Shown: positions 27,203 to 37,559 of the stretch, piece after piece
Position numbering within the stretch: position 1 is the stretch's first letter
Layout of the letters: every line of letters begins with the position of its first letter
DNA from: Stenopsyche tienmushanensis
Lineage: Eukaryota; Arthropoda; Insecta; Trichoptera; Stenopsychidae
NCBI GenBank assembly: GCA_008973525.1
Contig: WACJ01000549.1
Span: forward strand, 186,001-250,000
Direction: 5' to 3'
Length of the DNA stretch: 64,000 bases
Notes under the pieces: generated by a model
What the model saw: only the letters and a program-made list of their open reading frames with translations
The model's database searches: none
Told to the model about the DNA's origin: nothing
Program-made: the position numbers and the translations under genes

Positions 27203-27328
27203 CTGAATCTGGCAAAAAATCTCTCCGTAGGGCCAGCACTTGTAAAGGGCTGGCAGGAAGGCGACAGGTGCGACCAGAACACCAATAAAGAGGTCGTTGA
27301 GGGCAAGGGACGTCAACAGGTAACGCGG
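27203..27328 (-). CDS. Orphan biogenic-amine-like GPCR, exon 2 (TM2 to start of TM3)
   Basis: This 126-bp exon encodes 42 residues (83-124 counting from the start in exon 1). It opens after a pyrimidine-rich tract and AG (27,329-27,330) and ends at CAG|GTAAGACG, so both splice sites are good, and it joins exon 1 in phase 0. It holds TM2 with the LALND core, whose Asp (about residue 94) is the sodium-site Asp of class A receptors, then CWPYGEIFCQIQ, the first extracellular loop with the conserved Trp and the Cys (about 121) that forms the TM3-ECL2 disulfide. Seven-TM class A membership is firm. The subfamily, an insect orphan amine-like receptor perhaps near Drosophila CG13579, is from memory. 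The DRY-containing exon and all later exons were not found between here and position 1. Confidence 0.9.
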
Positions 27329-27870
27329 CTGGAAACACAAAGGAAAAGCAATAAGCTTCTTGAATTATATATACGCATACTTACCGGCTTAGAGGTCGTG
27401 TGGAGCAAACCTAATATTTCAGATATAAATCTACGGCCCAATGGTCTCTACTCAAAATTACCCGTTTTACGAGTCAAATTTCCCTCTTTAAATTCGCATT
27501 TCATAAAGCATGTTATGCGAACAAAAACGGGGCCGTTCATACGGAATAAGCTTTTCGTGGAAACGATATTCGTCCTACAGTATACTTGTTACTGATAGAG
27601 GACATTTTGAACATCTGTTACTACAAGATAAATTTCGCAATAATGAAATCGAATATAGTATGGAGTAATAATAAAAAAGTAAGCATTGGTATATAGGGTT
27701 GGACTTTTTTGTAAAGGTTCGGGCTTAAATCTAGACTATAGAAAACAAATCACCGTATTGACTAATTTGGAAAATTGTAAGCATTCAATTTTCCGATTAA
27801 TCTCTTGATGCTGGATCTGAAAAGTTAAATACTAAGTAATAATTTCGCTATTCACTCATAAGTCTCTAGA

Positions 27871-27907
27871 AAAAACTCTTATGGAGATTGCCTGTATCCG
27901 ATAATAG
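27871..27907 (+). repeat. Dispersed repeat R2, copy A
   Basis: About 37 bp ending TATCCGATAATAG match 43,305-43,342 with roughly six substitutions; both contain CTCTTATGG and TATCCGATAA. It is probably the end of a transposon family. It lies in intron 1 of the GPCR. Confidence 0.55.
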
Positions 27908-28881
27908 ATAGGATACCTTAAGAAGAACTATTATCTTCATTTAAAGTTATTTGTATTAATTAGAGCTATCGTCATTATTTAATATTACTAGACTATGTTA
28001 AATGACTTTGATGATCAGAAGAAACACCCAATACATCAGATTTGCATGCTGGCTTATTTACAAGCAGAGTTAACTTCAACTTTATCATCTGAAAGTGCAA
28101 TCAATCATTAAACTTTGTGATAAGATATTGCATCTTAAAAAGAATAATAAAAAACTGAAGAGATTGAAAGATTTAATTTAACATAAGTAAGTAATATAAT
28201 CATACGTCTACGAATACAAACACTAATGAGAGCTTTTACCTCAATATTTCCATATTATTCTAATTAATTTAAAAATCGACTGGTGATTTATGACTAAACT
28301 AAAATCTAAAATCAATAGATTGTCAGAAAAATTGATTGATAAAATAAGTTAAAAACAATAATCTGCATAAAATATTTGAAATGAATCAACGCAAAAAAGA
28401 TGCGCATTTTTGTGCCTCTGTGGGAACGCTTAATCGAAAATTATACGATTTTGCTTTAAAAACAAGTCAATACTCCAGTATGAACTTTAGTAGCTATGTT
28501 TTAATAACTCCAGTATTATATTATTGATAAATTTGGAAAAATAAAATTGAACTGATAAAGTTCCGAATAAGTCAATTTTAAGATGGAATAATTTTACAAT
28601 TCCTATTCTCTATATAATTCATAGTTTTCATAGCTTTATTCTATATTTACTCTATGTATTGTAATAAAAAACCTTGTATGAAAGTCTTGTGCATCCAATC
28701 TAAGAATATGACAAAATAAAAATGCCATTTAAAATAAATGCCTAATATTGCATATAAAGACGTCAACCATCTCGTTTGTGGTAAAAGATGCCCATATAAA
28801 ACGAAAATAACAAATAACTTTTTATCCCACGGGCTCCCAAATAATAATTCACGATATGTTATGTAATACGGCAATGACTTT

Positions 28882-29110
28882 TTATTTGTCATGAGTTAGG
28901 GATCGGGCCAAAATTTGCTTCGGGATAACGTAAACTATGGCGGAAGAAAGCGGAAGGGAAGAACATCGATAATATCGACAATGGTTACGGTAAAACGGAC
29001 CTTGTACTGGGAAAATCAAGAATTGCGAAAGACCAGGAGCACCGCGGATCACATAAATCGTTATAGTCAGGATATCCGGGAGGCTGTGGTTCGAAATTGG
29101 GTTCAAGGCG
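28882..29110. other. GC-richer island in GPCR intron 1
   Basis: This stretch is richer in G, C and CpG than the rest of the intron and is open for 74-82 codons on both strands. It has no known domain. As it lies within the intron of a receptor gene, a regulatory element is possible. Confidence 0.3.
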
Positions 29111-29830
29111 AAAAATTGCGTAGAAAATCGATTATTTTTTTATATTCCTTAACTTATAAATAAAGTGGTTATTACATAAAAATATGATTCAGCCATATAA
29201 AAATTGTATAAATACCAAATATCCACCCTAAATGCTATTTTTTTCAATTGGATATAATTTATTTCATCCAGGCGATATCCTTGATATTTTTATTGATATG
29301 GTGAGCATAAGTAAAAGCAGTGATCTTTTTTTCATTTTTGTGGAATATCGTTGAACGTCAAAAGCTTTGATCTAAGAGAAGAATTGACAGGCTATTTTCT
29401 TCAAGGATGTTCGTCCCTTTCGAAATAAAAATCAGAAAGAAAAATCTCGTAGACCTACTTTTGAATTATTTTTTACCGCAATCATTCAAATAAAATAGGC
29501 TGAAATAAAATTGATTTAAACGCTCTTAAAATATGTGGATGGTGGTGGATTTTATGTGAAAGATCTTACTGCATTCAAACAGTATTGGTATATAAATTAC
29601 GTTCTTTGTCATCCATAAAATATAATTTCAGATAATTGCCTAAATTTACACCCTGTCATCTTCAGTGTGTTATAATTGATTTATGGATATTGTATATAGG
29701 ATTATTTAATACAATATAGGGTATTTTTAAAGCGGAATATTAAATTGATTAAATTCTAAAGCAATAAAGGAGTTGGCTTGTTCGCTGATATTAAATATTA
29801 TAGTGGAAACTTCTGAACAAAACTCCTTAC

Positions 29831-30076
29831 CTGGCTGCTAATATATCTCGAATATCGCCTGCTGTTAAGCACGCATATCACGAGGAGATTGGCTCCGACG
29901 ATGCCTACAGACATAAGCAGGATAATGAAGGCCTTAACGACGTCTCCCACGGTGAGGCTGGAGAGGAAGTCAGAGCTGGTGAATCTTGGATGAGAACATG
30001 AACTGTTCCAGAGCGGCGGCGCCGTCAGCCAAGTCGTTTTGGTGTCAAACATGTTACTGGAAGCCGACGAAGGCAT
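29831..30076 (-). CDS. Orphan biogenic-amine-like GPCR, exon 1 (N-terminus and TM1)
   Basis: The exon encodes residues 1-82 from ATG at 30,076, the first Met after an in-frame TGA 13 codons upstream, to the phase-0 donor CAG|GTAAGG at 29,830. The extracellular N-terminus of about 45 residues has an N-glycosylation sequon (NSS at 24-26) and no signal peptide, as usual for amine-type receptors. TM1 runs from about 46 to 70 and carries the class A G-x-N pattern (GANLLVICVL; the TM1 Asn is about residue 63), followed by the basic first intracellular loop RRYSRYISSQ. Exon 2 continues directly with PRYLLTSLALND. The protein is expected in the plasma membrane, coupling a small ligand to heterotrimeric G proteins. 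The ligand cannot be told from this part. A 5' untranslated exon may lie upstream but was not identified. Confidence 0.88.
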
Positions 30077-30823
30077 CGAAACGTCGTTTCCAGCATTGGA
30101 AGTTCTCTGTCACTCGATTTTTACAAAGTTAATATTTTCTGAATTCCGAATAAATAATTATTGCATTCACTATCTATCCAAAACGCATGCACAAATTAAC
30201 ACTGTTTTTAAACGGTAGTTTAAATATCATCATATGAATAATTCAAACTTAAGAATCGAGCCAGTCGTATTTTTTCCATTCTTGTTTTCGATATCTGCAA
30301 AGAAAAATAACACAATATTATTAAATAATATATACAAATAAATTAAATGATAAATTAAGTAAGGGTTGGTATTGTGATCTTGGACTTTTATTATTCTATT
30401 AGGATTCTAATCTAAAGGATGAAAATCAATCGATTACCAATCAATTTATTATAATTGGATATGCAACAATAATCTCCCATTGTCCGTGTGCTTGTTTAAC
30501 TCAATAAGCTATAAGATTATCATTTGCATATTTTAAATTTAACAGTAAATATGGATTCGAAAATATCTTTCATTATTATTAATGTTTCCTGCATATGCAT
30601 AAATATATTTTTTACTTTCTATTTATTCAGCAAAAATTATAATTGTGGAAAGATATTAACCGTGTGATCTTTGGCTTTCTTGAAAGCTCTACAAACCGTC
30701 TTTGAATGGAAGCATTTCTTTGGTTATAATCGGCTCTTTGTTTTCATAAAAGAAAGTGCAGTTGATGAATATTTCCAGTCATATATTAGGGTGTCCCATA
30801 AGTTTCTTTCGTTTTCATATTAA

Positions 30824-31003
30824 CCCACCACTGCCCCAAGGGTCCATATGGGCCAGAAATTTTCGACTCCTTAACTGCCCAGACCATTTTTTTTCAAATC
30901 AATCTATTTTATATTACTCACAATTATACATACAACAATAAATTTGGGTCCATATGGATACCATGGGCATTAGTGGTTATTCAATGATCTGGGCAGTGGT
31001 AAG
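30824..31003. mobile_element. 180-bp TTAA-flanked MITE nested in the mariner
   Basis: The insert is bracketed by TTAA at 30,820-30,823 and 31,004-31,007. It has mirror-image ends: CCCACCACTGCCCC on the left, and CTTACCACTGCCCAG read inward from the right. The inner word TCCATATGG occurs on both sides in inverted orientation. TTAA duplication with such ends is the hallmark of piggyBac-type non-autonomous elements. It sits between the mariner terminus and the 3' end of the mariner transposase remnant, so it inserted after the mariner. There is no coding capacity. Confidence 0.85.
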
Positions 31004-31043
31004 TTAAGAAAAAAATAAACAATAATTTGTATTACATCAAAAT

Positions 31044-31866
31044 TTATTGAATAATATATGATCCATTCTGTTCTATTACCTTTATCCATCTCTCCGGAAG
31101 CCTCATAATGCCTTCTTGCCAAAATTTCGCCAGGTTTGCTGGCAAAATATTGATCAAGGTACATTTTTATATCATTTTTTGAATTAAATTTTTTACCACG
31201 TAAAGAATTTTTCAATTAAATAAATAAATATTAATCTGAAGGGGCAATGTTCGGAGAGTATGGAGGAAGAGGTAAAACATCTCAGTCAAATGATAATAAT
31301 TTATTTCTGACGGGCAAAGACACATGAGGCCTGGTGTTATCGCGATGAAAAACAACGCCTCGTCTGTTCGCTAATTCTGGCCGTTTTCTGGCAATTGCAT
31401 CTTTTAGATTGTCTAGTTGGAAACAATATTTTTTTGAATTGATCGTTTCACCTTGCTAAAGTAGCTCATAATATACTACCCCCTTCCGGTCCCACCAAAT
31501 GCATAGCAAAACTTTTTTTGGATGTAAGCCAGGTTTAGCTACAGTTAAAGCTTCTGTACCCTTGGTCCAAGACCGTTTACGTTGGATATTCTCATAGAGT
31601 ATCCAACTTTCATCTCCAGTGACAAGTTTTTTCAAAAAAGGTTGGCTATTATGTCGTTGGAGAAAAAAATCGCATGTTGAAATACGCTGAAGTTTATTTG
31701 AGTCAGTCAGTTCACGAGGAAGCCACACATCTGAACGATTGATATAGCTCAATTTTGTCAGATGATTATGGACGGATGTTCGTGGAATTTCTAACTTGTT
31801 AACTATTTGGCGAACAGTATATCGCGGGTTTTCTTCAACCATGGCTATGATTAGATCTGTGTTCAT
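31044..31866 (-). pseudogene. mariner transposase, N-truncated and interrupted
   Basis: From ATG at 31,866 the frame reads MNTDLIIAMVEENPRYTV, the second helix-turn-helix (IPRTSVHNHL), WLPRELTDSN, the first catalytic block VTGDESWILYEN, LHPKKVLLCIWWD and VVYYELL, then TAG at about 31,457-31,459. Past the stop it continues in the same frame: FHRDNTRPH (second Asp), a TGA in place of Trp, PPYSPNIAPSD (third Asp, with exactly 34 residues between it and the second Asp, as in DD34D mariners), further stops, RGKKFNSKND and FASKPGE, and a frame break near the end. All three catalytic Asp codons are thus still present in a dead gene. The first 70-90 residues of a normal mariner transposase are missing. 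In the first frame the open stretch extends upstream through the terminal repeat (to 31,923), which is not transposase. Confidence 0.9.
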
Positions 31867-31899
31867 TTGCGAAAAAAACTTATGGGACAACCTAATATA

Positions 31900-34500
31900 T
31901 ATAGCAAGCATAGGCTTTTTCATATTTTTCGAAATGTTTTTTAGTCTTTAAGTCCAGTTTGAACCGCTACAACGAGAATTGGATCCCTAAACCAAAGTCG
32001 ACGGTTCCTCCGGGATTCCAATATATCTTATAACTGACATAGATACAAGCAGATAGAGGACAAATGTAGCTTATTGGATCTGATTGGTTTAGCGAAGCAT
32101 TGCATGTTACGAGCGGTAATGCGAGAAACTAATTATCGCAAAACCAACTCAATCGCTACAACTGCAAACATTCATCTCCTCGAAGGCTTTAAATTGCCTC
32201 TGGTCCTTGGGGCAGGAGCCACTTTGATCACTTTTTCGCCAACTCTTATTTCAAATTAACTTTTTAAATCTCACCTTGATTAAAATGAGAAAAAGTTGAA
32301 AGACTTAATTAACGGAAACAGAAAATAGATATTCAAGGTTCGGCAAACGATCGGGATGATTAAATCCTTTGATGTCATCGCTATCCGATCAAGAATTACA
32401 TCCGTAGCTAGAATGCGAAAACTTTATTGAGATCTTTCATAGCATATTGGTAAAAAATATTTATTTTATTCAAGTTTGTACTAGAAATTGAAAAAATGTA
32501 TCAATATACTAAAATGGAGCTAAATTCAATACAAAGCTTGACCATCGACATTTCTAATTTATGTTCGATAAACAATTTATCAAATGATATATTGTTATAT
32601 CAGCAAATACTTGCCAAGTTTCAAGATATTGAAGGATCGTATAACACATTTATTGCTGAACATAAATTGAAACTATTCAAGTTTCAATAGATAGACCCGA
32701 TCAATTCAATTTTTTTTTAAAACTGATTTATGAATCTTTCCATAAATAAAACATCATTTCAGATACTTAATATTATGGCAAGGCATTCATCAAACAAGGA
32801 TGCTTAAAATAAAATATGTATACATATTTATATACCTTCTAACACTTTAGTATCTTATAAGAAATGAAGGATGAAATTATTTATCCTTTTAATATCCATT
32901 GCATACTTTATACGTAGGAAAAGCTTATCAATATTTTTACTCTGCCAAACTTAATTAATTATCGCCATATTTACGTTTTTCAGAACAAGGAATGAAATAT
33001 TTATACTTTTGATCTTTCAAATACAATCTTACAATAGAAACAAATTCATAATATGTGCGAAATTTGTGTAATTAATCCACAGAATGAGCTCAATCATGTT
33101 CCAATTACAGCTTGTATAGGTCTTCGCATTCTTATGATCAATCACTGCTCCAATATTTTTAAGAAAATTGCTTTGTTATTGTTCATTCAAAAATTGCCAG
33201 TCAAACATAAAGCAATCAAATCATAAGAATTAATCTCATCGTTAATATGATTTCATAGCCAATGTATTAACAGCAAATTAAATCCATGATAAGCATGTTT
33301 TAATCGACGTTTTGGCAGTTAAAATTATTTAATTGGTTAACACTCCATATAATCTGCTTTAATAATTGGCTTTGATTATTAAATTTAATAATATGAACAT
33401 ACATTGGTAGTATTTGCTGAGAAATGTTATTTTAAACGCCAGAGTAGAAACTCTGCAGCTAAAATATTGTTCAGATAGACTGAAAATGCACTAACTGTTT
33501 GTGCATTCGTTAAATTGGCTCAAAAGCTCAGTGGTTATATAGTAATGTGAGAGTGAATATTTACAACTACGTCCTAGTTTACTGTTTAAAATGCTATTAA
33601 TCAGTACTGAGAATTCTCTTTGAAGCACATATTGACAAAATAAGTCCCACTTAAATCATGTCATCGGCGAAACAGCGCAATTTTGCGCACAAATTCTTAA
33701 ATAATTTGACTAACTTTATATAATTTATACTCTTTTGATACAATATAAAGGTTTTGAATAATTTATGATTAAGTGCCTTTGCCTAAATTTAATCCCCTGC
33801 AAGTTTGTTGACATTTGTTTGTATCTTTAGCTATTACCAACTGCTTCTGCGTAGCTCACAAAAAGCGGATTCAAAAGTTTATATCTGGCGGCATTTAAAG
33901 CGTCTAATGTTTCAAAATGAAACACAATGGACGATGGTTGCGATGTCTTTGTCCCTGATATTTGCTGGAACAACTTGGATAAATACATATTTCTTGGGGA
34001 TCTTTTGTTGCAGACAAAAAGCCAATACAGACGACGGGATCTACCAACTTGTATCCTGCGGCTATATGAGTGATTCTATCATTGTAATTTATTCGTAAAC
34101 GTTGCATAAAACTATGCAATATTCCAATAAATACATATCAATTAGAAAAGCTAAAATAACAAAACTATGCAGTTTTATTAATAATAAGACTTTTTTTAAA
34201 AAGAACGACGTAAACATTTTTTTAGGGTCTGTCACATAAGAAAAAACGCACCTCGAAGAGAAACCACTATTAATCGTTGCAAGTGCAATTCGCGTGATTA
34301 AGGATACGGATACGCAGTGAAGGGAAAAGTCGATCAACAGCCTTGGTTATGGGAAGATGTATTCTTCTCGCCGGTTCCTTAATGGTCTCGCAGTTGTAGT
34401 GATTCTATCCGAGCTAAATTAATTTTGTAGTCAAGAATTCTTCTTTTCATTAGTATTATTATTTCACAATTAGACATTTTAAAAGTGGCGTTGAGTATGA
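31900..34500. other. AT-rich non-coding stretch
   Basis: No gene recognised. A frame at 33,805-34,098 (plus, 97 codons) has no known domain. 31,960-32,290 is slightly GC-richer and open for 61 codons, also without a recognisable product. Confidence 0.4.
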
Positions 34501-34542
34501 AGAAGCCAGGTGTAGTCAACCGTTGCCAAATTCTTTAGCAAA

Positions 34543-34815
34543 CATAATAATGCGCGATCCAATAAATCAAAGATGACCGAAAACGAATTAAAGAAACTCG
34601 ATTGGCAAACGATTCCGTATCCACCTAATTCTACTTATCATGCTCTTTTCGCCTATCATTTATTTAGTTAAAAAAGCATAACTATAGAAGAGCTGAAATA
34701 AGGAATTGAAAAATATTTTATGTCAAAACTCGTTGAATTTTAATCATCCGAAATTAAAAAATATATTAAATAGATAGGAAAAAGTTGTATCTTCTGAAGG
34801 AGAATACATTGTATC
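34543..34815 (+). pseudogene. Decayed mariner transposase C-terminal fragment
   Basis: The forward frame reads HNNARSNKSKMTENELKKLD, then WQTIPYPPNSTYHALFAYHLF and a stop. This aligns with the mariner segment HDNARPH...LGW-x-x-PHPPYSPDLAPSDYHLF. The second catalytic Asp is Asn and the position of the third is Ala. After two stops and a frame change, EKVVSSEGEYIV at about 34,775-34,810 matches the usual C-terminal end of the enzyme. No N-terminal half or terminal repeats were seen. It is an old relic of a lineage distinct from the 31-kb element. Confidence 0.75.
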
Positions 34816-35479
34816 GATGAAATTAATAAGCTAATTTTTTGCTCAAATTTTAACTCTTTCATTTAAAAAACGACATTTCCAACTGAACAATCTATTATGT
34901 GTTCCCTATTGGTGAGATACATTCTAAAGATAATATAGACATATTTTACGTATTGTTTATCAAGTGGTGTGAGTGGTTCTCTTTAAGATTGTTTCTTGGC
35001 TGAACGTTTACACTCCAGAGGATTCTTTTATTCAACGTTCTCGCTCAATTGAGTATGAGCGAACATGCAGTGAATGCAAATGCAACATGTATGCAGTTTT
35101 ATATCACTCTATACGTATCTTGCTCGGCAACATCTTCAAAAATCGAGACCTTATAAATATTTAATTAGCCAATATTTTGAGCTGAAATTTTTCAAAAAAT
35201 TTCTTGTATAGCACATAAGTATTTTATAAAAACCTAACTATCGTATTACACCGAGGCTACCAGATATAAAATGTTGGCAGTAAATGTGAATAACTTGCCA
35301 ATAAAGATCGATCTTGCAATTTGTCGTATATTCTGTTAAGTAATTGAAGGTCATGAGAACCATTTCCTTGAGGAATAAGTTTGCAGCAAAACTTTATCTG
35401 ACAACAAAAGTAACTCACGCATAATAGACAATATCTCTACCTTAAACATCTTTGTTGGATTTTTAGTTCCTAGAAAGAA

Positions 35480-36120
35480 TTTCAAGTGCCTTTTGTTAAC
35501 GAAATGAACGCAGCCAATAAATCTGCAATACCCGAATCGAAAATAGAGCCATTAAAGGAGTGAAACGACCGTAGCCTTTTACTATAGCACCATGGCAGTT
35601 CTTTGAGCAGCACGAGAAAATCATATCGAAGTATTGGAAATATAAATAAAATGTTTTCGCATGTTGTTTTCGCTTAAATTCCATGTAACATTGTTTTCCT
35701 CCTCTATCTACTCTGATCGTCATTTCGAAGTGTCGTCATTATCTTTATGGTGCTAAGCCGTCGTTCTATCGTTTAACTCCATTGTACCCCTCGGTGATCA
35801 CATTCATCTATCTCTTCTTTTATTCAAAGCCTCCATTAAGTCTTACAACCTGGCAATTGAGCCATCAACGCCACTTTATCCGGATAGGCAAAAAAATAAA
35901 CATCGGCTCCCGTTTTATTGTAAGTGAATTTTAAGCAAAAAACGTGCGAAATTTATGGCGCGAGTTTTTGCCGCGAATTTATCCGAGTATTAAATTAAAC
36001 GTAAGGCTTTCGTGGCAAAATAATAACAAAGGTCCTCCGACGGGGCATATTTTCGGCCTGTAATAATAACTGTATGAACCGCTGGAATGATACACAATTA
36101 AAAGAATACGACCGTAAAAA
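35480..36120. other. GC-richer island without recognised gene
   Basis: Composition is elevated over about 600 bp, and a minus-strand frame of 75 codons (35,496-35,723) contains no known domain. The 3' half has CpG-rich words such as GGCGCGAG and CCGACGGGGC. It may be regulatory. Confidence 0.3.
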
Positions 36121-36829
36121 GTGTTCGCGTTATTAATTTATTGCAGGATTTTACAGTACATGCAAAAAAATAATTTTATAAGAGAACTTGAGAATTGTAA
36201 GGGAGGATAATAAATTTTCAGATAATTTTCAGCACACAGTCTTATTGTTCTGCATTTCTCAATTTTTAATAAAAGCTTGGTCTTTACTGAAAAAGTTTTA
36301 TATTCTCCTCATTATGTATATGAAAAATACTTAAACTATATTTTTTAAACAAAAATCATCTGCATCATTTGTCATTTATAACTTGCCAATTTTTATTGGC
36401 AGATTATAGATATAAAACAGGGCAGCTTTCATAAGCTATTGATCTTTCATCTCAAAATAGCTCATGGCAAGCACTTATTAAAATTGATGGTGATGCTAAT
36501 TGTATTATATACGAGTATAATTCAGTACCATTCATGGGAAGAGTTGCATCCATATTACCTTGAAAAGTCAAATAGATATTTGTCGATAAAAAAAATATAT
36601 GTGCTAGTTAGAAGTGAAAATCTACTTAAAATTTAGAACAGAGATTGATAATGAAAAAACAGAGACCTGCTCAGGTCATAGTTTTGACTGCAATGAAGCT
36701 CAAAAATCGTTTATTGCTTTTGATGTAGTCAACTGAGAGCTGGCAGCATGAATTGAAGGGTCATCAACATATGTGGATAATTTAATAGTTGTGTTTAAGT
36801 GTATTTCTAGACTATCATTATGAAAGTCT

Positions 36830-37249
36830 GGTGACTGAGGGCCATTGAGTTTGGGAGGAGAGGGGGTTAAAATTTAGTGAAAATTCAACATAATTAAGGG
36901 GGGAAAACAATTTAGGAGGCAGATTTTTTAGTATTTTTCATATTTTTTTTAACAGGGAAACAATAATTATAATTTATTTAAACTTTGAGAATGTCTTATT
37001 AATATATTGAAGTACAACCAAAGCAACAAAGCCACAGCAAAAGGTCACTAGGACTATAATATTACACTTATGAAAGTCTAAATGCCGCGTAAAAATAAAA
37101 CCGTGTATTTCAAGGGTTGAACATTGAGTAATTTCCTAAATCCCTTAATTTACGCGATAGGTCAAAAACTTTTTGAGGCCCCCTAAAATTTATGAGACCC
37201 CCTTAATTTTTAAAGCTTTTTCTGACGCCTATAGGTAAATCCGCGACTG
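36830..37249. repeat. hAT-like element remnant
   Basis: Read on the minus strand from 37,249, the sequence begins CAGTCGCGGATTTACCTATA and then has GGGGG and CCCC tracts. This resembles hAT termini of the CAGTGGCGGATT-type with G-rich subterminal DNA. The opposite side, at 36,830-36,910, has similar G-rich tracts (GGAGGAGAGGGGG, TTAAGGGGGG). No transposase is present. Boundaries are approximate, especially on the left. Confidence 0.45.
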
Positions 37250-37559
37250 TAACTGGGACTTTCAAATATTTTCGGTAAGTACACAAAAATATATTTTTTA
37301 TTGACAAAACTTGTTTTGCCGTAAATCATATTCGATATGGCATTGACCTAAAATATGACAAACACATCTTACTTTTTATTGATACAATTAAAAATGCTAC
37401 CACGAAAAATCGCTTTTCACAGCCGTACTTTTTATGCGCAGCCTTCAGATACTATTCCGGAGGAAAAAATACATCCAATTGGACATAAAAACGCCTCCAA
37501 GTCACAAAAGCAATTTTGCCAAACATTTAAGCAAACGTCAAACACAGTTGATTTACCGG

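Larger units (their letters stand above)
27329..29830 (-). other. GPCR intron 1, 2,502 bp
   Basis: A GT-AG intron between exon 1 (donor CAG|GTAAGG) and exon 2 (acceptor TTTCCAG|CC). Most of it is AT-rich. It contains the short dispersed repeat at 27,871-27,907 and the GC-richer island at 28,882-29,110. Confidence 0.85.
30786..31895 (-). mobile_element. mariner deletion derivative with terminal inverted repeats
   Basis: The termini TTAGGGTGTCCCATAAGTTT (from 30,786) and its mirror image TTAGGTTGTCCCATAAGTTT (reading in from 31,895) differ at one of 20 positions and are each flanked by TA, the mariner target duplication. Total length is 1,110 bp, of which 184 bp (180-bp MITE plus one TTAA) are a later insertion, leaving about 926 bp. 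Full-length mariners are about 1.3 kb. The missing part is the 5' leader plus the first helix-turn-helix, since the coding homology starts only about 25 bp inside the terminus. The transposase remnant is on the minus strand. The element cannot make transposase but both ends look intact, so it could in principle have been mobilised in trans. Confidence 0.92.

Noticed and set aside
27185..27595. 136-codon plus-strand open frame
   Set aside because: It is the antisense shadow of GPCR exon 2, which has consensus splice sites and clear TM2 and loop motifs on the minus strand.
31896..31923. Extension of the mariner frame upstream to an ATG at 31,923
   Set aside because: These codons lie outside the terminal repeat or within it and encode no transposase sequence; the start at 31,866 matches where family homology begins.
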